From: Parasutterella secunda
GTDB lineage: Bacteria; Pseudomonadota; Gammaproteobacteria; Burkholderiales; Burkholderiaceae_F
Direction: 5' to 3'
NCBI RefSeq assembly: GCF_023336895.1
Contig: NZ_JAMBLT010000001.1
Location: forward strand, 1 to 64,000
Length of the DNA stretch: 64,000 nucleotides
Of this stretch, positions 58,753 to 64,000 are shown one piece after another. Below the pieces are notes generated by a model. That model had not been told where the DNA came from. It searched no databases and worked only from the letters and a program-made list of their open reading frames with translations. The position numbers were made by a program, and so were the translations under genes. Numbering within the stretch: the stretch's first letter is position 1; each line of letters begins with the position of its first letter.

Positions 58753-60027
58753 ATGACTCAATGTGCTTATCACGATCAACTTATCAGTATCCGCCGTGAA
58801 CTCCACCAATTTCCCGAAGAAGGTTGGACGGAATTCTGTACAACGGCTTTTATTGTCCAACACTTACGCGAATTAGGCTATGAAGTGTTGATGGGAGAGA
58901 AAGTCATCTCTCGTAAGGATTGCTTAGGACGTGATCCTAAACTTGTTGCTCAGGCCATTGAAACAGCGAAAGCTCGCGGCGTAAGCCAAGAATTGCTCGA
59001 TGAAATGCAGGAATTGACAGGCTGCGTTGCCGTATTGGATACGGGGCGTCCCGGTCCGACAGTTGCCTTACGCTTTGATATCGACTGCAATAATGTCACA
59101 GAAAATCCCTCTGACGAACATCGCGCTAGCAAGGAAGGCTGGGCCTCTAAGCGTCCTGGATTAATGCACGCTTGCGGTCATGACTCTCACATCTCCACTG
59201 GCTTGGCTATTGCTCGTTGGGCCATGGAACATAAGGACCAGTTAAACGGAAAGCTTAAAATCGTGTTCCAACCGGCAGAAGAAGGCGTACGCGGGGCCGC
59301 CGCCGTTGCCGCTAGCGGCATTGTGGACGATTGCGACTACTTCCTCTCTAGCCACATCGCCATGATGGCTAAGTCTGGTGAAATCATTACAAGCCCTGTC
59401 GGATTCCTCTGCACAACCAAATACGACATCTCCTTTAAGGGCCGTCCTGCACACGCCGGTATTGAACCGAATGCCGGACGAAATGCACTGGCCGCTGCAT
59501 GCCACTGTGTCACACAACTTCTCGGCATTCCGCGTCACGGCGCCGGCATGACACGTGTGAATGTTGGCAAGATTACCGCCGGTGAAGGCCGCAACGTTAT
59601 TCCTGTTAACGCAAAACTTGTCATGGAAGTTCGTGGTGAAACCGGTGAAATTAACCAATTTATGGCAAGCGAAACCGAAAACATTGTTGAAGGCGTTGCC
59701 AAGAGCTTCTCTGTTCAGTACCACATCGAAAAAATGGGTGAAGCCGTTGACCTCTTTAATGATAAGGAATTGGTCGATATGCTCGATGACGTCTGCGCTC
59801 ATACTGAAGGCGTTAATAAGGTGCTGCACGAAGTCAATTTCGGAGGCTCCGAAGACGCTACTATTTTGGCTCGCCGCGTGCAGGCTCACGGCGGCAAGGC
59901 TGCTTACTTTGTGTTAGGTTCCGATCGTACGGGCGGCCATCACACTTCGGACTTTGACATTGACGAAAATTCTTTGGACATCGGTGTCAATATCTACTCT
60001 CAAATGCTTACGCGCTTGATGAAGTAG
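58753..60027 (+). CDS. AbgA-like M20 amidohydrolase (aminobenzoyl-glutamate hydrolase family)
   Basis: This 424-residue M20 enzyme closely resembles E. coli AbgA. Shared features are the RRELHQFPEEGWTEF start, the GCVAVLDTGRPGPTVALRFD segment, HACGHDSH metal site, FQPAEEGVRGA, GRNVIPVNA and the C-terminal GSEDAT and GGHHTSDFD. AbgA needs AbgB to cleave p-aminobenzoyl-glutamate, a folate breakdown product. No abgB or abgT is present, so another N-acyl substrate is possible. It has its own terminator and lies downstream of the dcuC terminator. Confidence 0.82.
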   Translation: MTQCAYHDQLISIRRELHQFPEEGWTEFCTTAFIVQHLRELGYEVLMGEKVISRKDCLGRDPKLVAQAIETAKARGVSQELLDEMQELTGCVAVLDTGRPGPTVALRFDIDCNNVTENPSDEHRASKEGWASKRPGLMHACGHDSHISTGLAIARWAMEHKDQLNGKLKIVFQPAEEGVRGAAAVAASGIVDDCDYFLSSHIAMMAKSGEIITSPVGFLCTTKYDISFKGRPAHAGIEPNAGRNALAAACHCVTQLLGIPRHGAGMTRVNVGKITAGEGRNVIPVNAKLVMEVRGETGEINQFMASETENIVEGVAKSFSVQYHIEKMGEAVDLFNDKELVDMLDDVCAHTEGVNKVLHEVNFGGSEDATILARRVQAHGGKAAYFVLGSDRTGGHHTSDFDIDENSLDIGVNIYSQMLTRLMK

Positions 60028-60053
60028 CGCCGACCGATCGGTAAGGTCTTACT

Positions 60054-60088
60054 AGCCCGCAACGCGTTTGGTGTTGCGGGCTTTTTTT
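60054..60088 (+). terminator. Rho-independent terminator
   Basis: AGCCCGCAAC (60054-60063) pairs with GTTGCGGGCT (60073-60082), followed by T7. It ends the AbgA-like gene. Confidence 0.92.
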
Positions 60089-60147
60089 GAAATATTGGCA
60101 AGTGTTGATCGGCATGGCGATAATGAAGTCTGAGGAGAGTTGACAAA

Positions 60148-62622
60148 ATGGTTGATTGCATCAAAGTTCGCGGCGCTCGAGTTCACAATTTAAAAAATAT
60201 TGATGTCGATATTCCACTCAACAAAATTGTGGGTATTGCTGGTGTATCAGGCTCCGGGAAATCGTCTCTTGCACTGGGAGTCTTGTATTCAGAGGGATCC
60301 AGACGGTATTTGGAGGCTCTTTCAACCTATACAAGAAGGCGTATGACCCAGGCTGCCAAAGCTCAGGTTGACGAGGTGCTCTATATCCCCGCGTCTCTTG
60401 CGCTTCATCAAAGACCGGCAGTTCCAGGAATCAGGAGTACATTTGGAACAGGCTCCGAGTTGCTCAACAGTCTGCGTTTAATGTTTTCTCGTTTAGCCCA
60501 CCACCGCTGCCCCAATGGCCACTATGTTGCTCCGTCCTTAGCGGTTGCTGCAGGAGAAAAACTTCACTGTCCGATTTGTGGAGCTGATTTTTTTGCCCCA
60601 TCAGCCGAAGAGCTCGCTTTCAATAGCCTCGGAGCTTGTCGAACCTGTTCTGGAACGGGCATTGTACAAACTGTCGATCGTTCAACGCTTGTGCCCGATG
60701 AAACGCTCAGCATCGATCAGGGGGCTGTCGCTCCATGGAATTCACTCATGTGGTCCCTTATGACCGATGTCTGTCGGGCAATGGGTGTTAGGACAGATAT
60801 TCCTTTTAAAGATTTAACCGATAAAGAAAAAGATATTGTCTATAACGGTCCGGCCATTAAAAAACATATCCTTTATAAATCGAAAACCACTCAACAAGCC
60901 GGAGAATTGGATTTTACGTATTACAACGCAGTCTATACGGTCGAAAACGCCCTGGCTAAAGTCAAAGACGAAAAGGGAATGAAACGCGTTGAGAAATTCC
61001 TTAAACAAAGTGTTTGTCCGGATTGCCACGGCTCGCGCATAAACGAGATGGCAAGAGCTCCCAAACTCAAAGGGCTGTCCTTAGATGAAGCCTGCCACAT
61101 GACACTTTCGCAATTGAGTGAATGGGTTAAGGACATTCCGTATTCATTACCTGAACCGATGCGTCCCATGGCGCTCAGTATCATTGAGTCATTTCAAAAT
61201 GTCGCCAAACGCTTACTTGATTTGGGATTAGGTTATCTGTCTCTTGACCGTGCCTCCAGTACTTTATCGACTGGAGAACGGCAACGAATGCAATTGGCTC
61301 GTGCCGTCAGAAACCGTACGACCGGTGTTTTGTACGTTCTTGACGAACCCTCGATCGGCTTACACCCAAGCAATATCACCGGACTTATTGGCGTAATGCG
61401 GGATTTAATCGCTGATGGCAATTCCGTTGTTTTGGTCGATCACGATACGCTGATCCTAAAATCTGCCGACTGGCTGATTGAAATGGGACCAACGGCGGGT
61501 ACTGATGGCGGCGAAATCCTCTCCCAGGGCACCGTCGGAGAACTCGCACGTAACCCAAATTCGCAAATCGGTCCTTTTATTGCCACAGAGGCCAAACAGC
61601 TCATCCGAAAACGGAGCTCGAAAGAAAATCTTTTTAATTTAGGAACGATTGATCTTCAAACGAAGAGCATTCACACCGTCAAACCTCTTCGAGTCAAAAT
61701 CCCAAAGGGAAAGTTAACCGTTGTCACCGGGGTCTCGGGCTCTGGGAAAACCACCTTGGTTTTGGAAAGTCTCATCCCCGCTTTAAATGCTGCTGTTAAC
61801 CGAGAAAAGCTGCCTCAACACATAAAAAGTATCTCTGCCCCTGGTATTACGAATATCAAACTGATTGACGCTACGCCTATTGGTATCAACATTCGATCAA
61901 CCGTGGCCACCTATGCCAACGTACACGATGAGTTGAGGAAAATTTATGCAAAAATGCCTGCGGCAAAAGATGCGCAGCTAAAAGCCGGCGACTTCTCATA
62001 CAACACCGGCAAATTGCGTTGTCCTCTGTGTGACGGTACGGGTGTCATCAGTCTCGATGTCCAGTTTCTACCGGACGTTGAGATACCTTGTCCAGACTGC
62101 AAAGGCAGCCGTTACAGTGATGAAGCAAAGAAAATTCGCTCAGAAAATCATTTCAAAGGGCATTCTTTGCCCGAATTGATGTCGATGGACATTAACCATG
62201 TTTTAAAAATCGTTAGCCAAGAAAAAATCATTTCTCAGCGCCTGCAGATACTACAAAACTTAGGGTTAGGCTATTTGACATTAGGAGAAGAAACGCCGAG
62301 TCTATCAGGAGGAGAGGCTCAGCGGCTGAAATTAGCAAGCGAGATGGGTAAGCCCCAATCACAAACCGTTTTCGTGTTTGATGAGCCTACTATTGGTCTG
62401 CATCCTTTAGACGTACAGGTTTTAATGAAAGTTTTTGATCAACTGATTCATAACCAGGCTACCGTTATTGTTATCGAGCATGATCTCGACATTATCCGTA
62501 ATGCGGATTATCTGATTGATATGGGGCCCGGCGGAGGAGACGCTGGCGGACGCATCGTTGCAATGGGAACGCCTGACGATATTCGAAGCAACCCAAACAG
62601 CGTGACAGGCCGTTTTCTGTGA
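60148..62622 (+). CDS. Short UvrA paralogue lacking the UvrB-binding domain (UvrA2-like)
   Basis: This 824-residue tandem ABC ATPase of the UvrA family has Walker A sites GVSGSGKSS (near residue 33) and GVSGSGKTT, signatures LSTGERQRMQLARA and LSGGEAQRLKLA, and zinc knuckles CRTCSGTG/CPDCHGSR and CPLCDGTG/CPDCKGSR. Between the first ABC half and the FNSLGACRTC segment only about 45 residues remain, where full UvrA carries its UvrB-binding domain, and the first knuckle is degenerate (CPNGH). UvrA2 proteins of this type are linked to DNA damage or drug tolerance. The main uvrA should exist elsewhere. Confidence 0.88.
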   Translation: MVDCIKVRGARVHNLKNIDVDIPLNKIVGIAGVSGSGKSSLALGVLYSEGSRRYLEALSTYTRRRMTQAAKAQVDEVLYIPASLALHQRPAVPGIRSTFGTGSELLNSLRLMFSRLAHHRCPNGHYVAPSLAVAAGEKLHCPICGADFFAPSAEELAFNSLGACRTCSGTGIVQTVDRSTLVPDETLSIDQGAVAPWNSLMWSLMTDVCRAMGVRTDIPFKDLTDKEKDIVYNGPAIKKHILYKSKTTQQAGELDFTYYNAVYTVENALAKVKDEKGMKRVEKFLKQSVCPDCHGSRINEMARAPKLKGLSLDEACHMTLSQLSEWVKDIPYSLPEPMRPMALSIIESFQNVAKRLLDLGLGYLSLDRASSTLSTGERQRMQLARAVRNRTTGVLYVLDEPSIGLHPSNITGLIGVMRDLIADGNSVVLVDHDTLILKSADWLIEMGPTAGTDGGEILSQGTVGELARNPNSQIGPFIATEAKQLIRKRSSKENLFNLGTIDLQTKSIHTVKPLRVKIPKGKLTVVTGVSGSGKTTLVLESLIPALNAAVNREKLPQHIKSISAPGITNIKLIDATPIGINIRSTVATYANVHDELRKIYAKMPAAKDAQLKAGDFSYNTGKLRCPLCDGTGVISLDVQFLPDVEIPCPDCKGSRYSDEAKKIRSENHFKGHSLPELMSMDINHVLKIVSQEKIISQRLQILQNLGLGYLTLGEETPSLSGGEAQRLKLASEMGKPQSQTVFVFDEPTIGLHPLDVQVLMKVFDQLIHNQATVIVIEHDLDIIRNADYLIDMGPGGGDAGGRIVAMGTPDDIRSNPNSVTGRFL

Positions 62623-62758
62623 AGAAAAAACTACAAATCAAAGAGATAGTTTTGCAGACAAAGGAACGTTTGACGAGTAAAATATTTGAGTTTTACATCT
62701 GCCTGCCACAGGGGCTGGCTTGTTAACCTGATTGATTGTTTTTGAAAGGAAATTTTCC

Positions 62759-63484
62759 ATGTCCGGACACTCTAAATGGGCAAATATTCAACACCGTAAA
62801 GGCCGTCAAGACGCCAAGCGCTCCAACTTGTGGACTAAACTGGTCCGCGAAATCATGGTTGCCGCGCGCAACGGCGCTGACCCCGACAGCAACTCCCGTC
62901 TGCGTCTTGCTCTTTTAAAGGCCCGTGCCGGCAATGTGCCCAAGGACACCATTAAAAACGCCATCTTGAAGGGCTCCGGCCAGTTGGAAGGCGTGAAATT
63001 TGAAGAAGCCCGCTACGAAGGTTACGGCGTGGGCGGCGCGGCTTTGATCATTGATGCCGCAACAGATAACCGCACCCGTACGGTAGCTGATGTCCGCCAC
63101 ATCCTGAGTAAAAATGGCGGCAACCTCGGCGCAGAAGGTTCTGTTTCCTTCATGTTTAAACACTGCGGTCAATTCCTCTTCGCTCCGGGCACTGCCACTG
63201 AAGATGAAGTGATGACCGTTGCGCTTGACGCCGGAGCCGATGACGTTATCGTTGATGAAGAAGGCGGCATTGAAGTGGTTTGTGATCCCCAAGCTTTCGA
63301 AGCCGTTAACGATGCTTTCGAAAAAGCCGGGATGAAGCCTGAAATGGCTGAAGTCACAATGAAGGCTTTAAATGAAACGTCTTTAAGCGGCGAAGATGCC
63401 GAACGTATGCAACGTTTGATTGATGCTTTGGAAGACTTGGACGACGTTCAACAAGTCTACACAACAGCTGTTTTTGAAGACTAA
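62759..63484 (+). CDS. YebC/PmpR-family protein (TACO1-like)
   Basis: This 241-residue protein starts with the family hallmark [21 protein letters not shown] and contains [21 protein letters not shown] and [15 protein letters not shown]. Members act as transcriptional regulators in some species and aid translation of proline-rich stretches in others. ATG 62759 with AAAGGA upstream is preferred to an in-frame codon nine residues earlier. It is followed after 24 bases by purD. Confidence 0.94.
   Translation: MSGHSKWANIQHRKGRQDAKRSNLWTKLVREIMVAARNGADPDSNSRLRLALLKARAGNVPKDTIKNAILKGSGQLEGVKFEEARYEGYGVGGAALIIDAATDNRTRTVADVRHILSKNGGNLGAEGSVSFMFKHCGQFLFAPGTATEDEVMTVALDAGADDVIVDEEGGIEVVCDPQAFEAVNDAFEKAGMKPEMAEVTMKALNETSLSGEDAERMQRLIDALEDLDDVQQVYTTAVFED

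Positions 63485-64000
<516 letters not shown>

Noticed and set aside
59242-59889. Long antisense ORF (215 codons) opposite the AbgA-like gene
   Set aside because: It lies fully inside a well-supported gene and has no family-like sequence.

Overview
The window reads as an ordinary chromosome segment of a host-associated betaproteobacterium, most likely a Burkholderiales member of the Sutterellaceae (Parasutterella/Sutterella type). This placement is inferred from gene content and protein style: leuS-lptE-holA order, recA-recX, a 6S-like RNA beside an EVE-domain gene, a Burkholderiales-type LapA-like protein, moderate GC, and anaerobic C4-dicarboxylate and fumarate functions. No database search was run. 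About 57 protein genes, five tRNAs, one candidate 6S RNA, one group II intron and many intrinsic terminators can be supported.

Layout. 0-6.4 kb: M20 amidohydrolase, then xanthine salvage (xpt plus NCS2 permease behind a long structured leader), then leuS. 6.5-15.9 kb: lptE-holA-rlmL facing a minus-strand block (GtrA-like protein, membrane Fe-S oxidoreductase, HrpA), then the iron-trafficking protein. 15.9-19.8 kb: rpiA and a DctS/DctR-like two-component system. 19.8-24.2 kb: folD, a degenerate class-C-like group II intron sitting directly behind the recX hairpin, recX and recA. 24.5-28.5 kb: three tRNA-Lys genes, tsaE-amiC, class II aldolase, dgkA. 28.6-34.7 kb: purC, purE-purK-Sua5, an RluF-type pseudouridine synthase, a DMT transporter and murI. 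34.7-37.7 kb: minus operon DUF72-kynB-thioesterase and a Spy-like periplasmic protein. 37.9-44.9 kb: purB, an AGCS symporter, pepN-fbp and a 55-residue membrane protein. 45.0-47.1 kb: an unusual [FeFe]-hydrogenase/rubredoxin/rubrerythrin fusion. 47.1-53.5 kb: mscL, tRNA-Gly, trmB-uppP, 6S-like RNA, EVE protein, tRNA-Thr, metNI, LapA-like protein, upp. 53.5-60.1 kb: an isolated fumarate reductase cytochrome b subunit behind a symmetric set of dyads, a lipoprotein, a NarL-type regulator, two further M20 hydrolases and DcuC. 60.1-64 kb: a short UvrA paralogue, a YebC/PmpR protein and the start of purD.

How it fits together. Purine synthesis and salvage (xpt, permease, folD, purC/E/K/B/D) recur through the window. 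The energy genes point to anaerobic life on C4-dicarboxylates and peptides: a DctSR-like sensor, DcuC, the fumarate reductase anchor, three M20 amidohydrolases, pepN and an alanine/glycine symporter. The most unusual object is the single protein joining an H2-activating domain to a peroxide-reducing rubrerythrin. It also carries a perfectly spaced internal ribosome binding site and ATG at the domain boundary, which suggests both a fused and a free rubrerythrin product.
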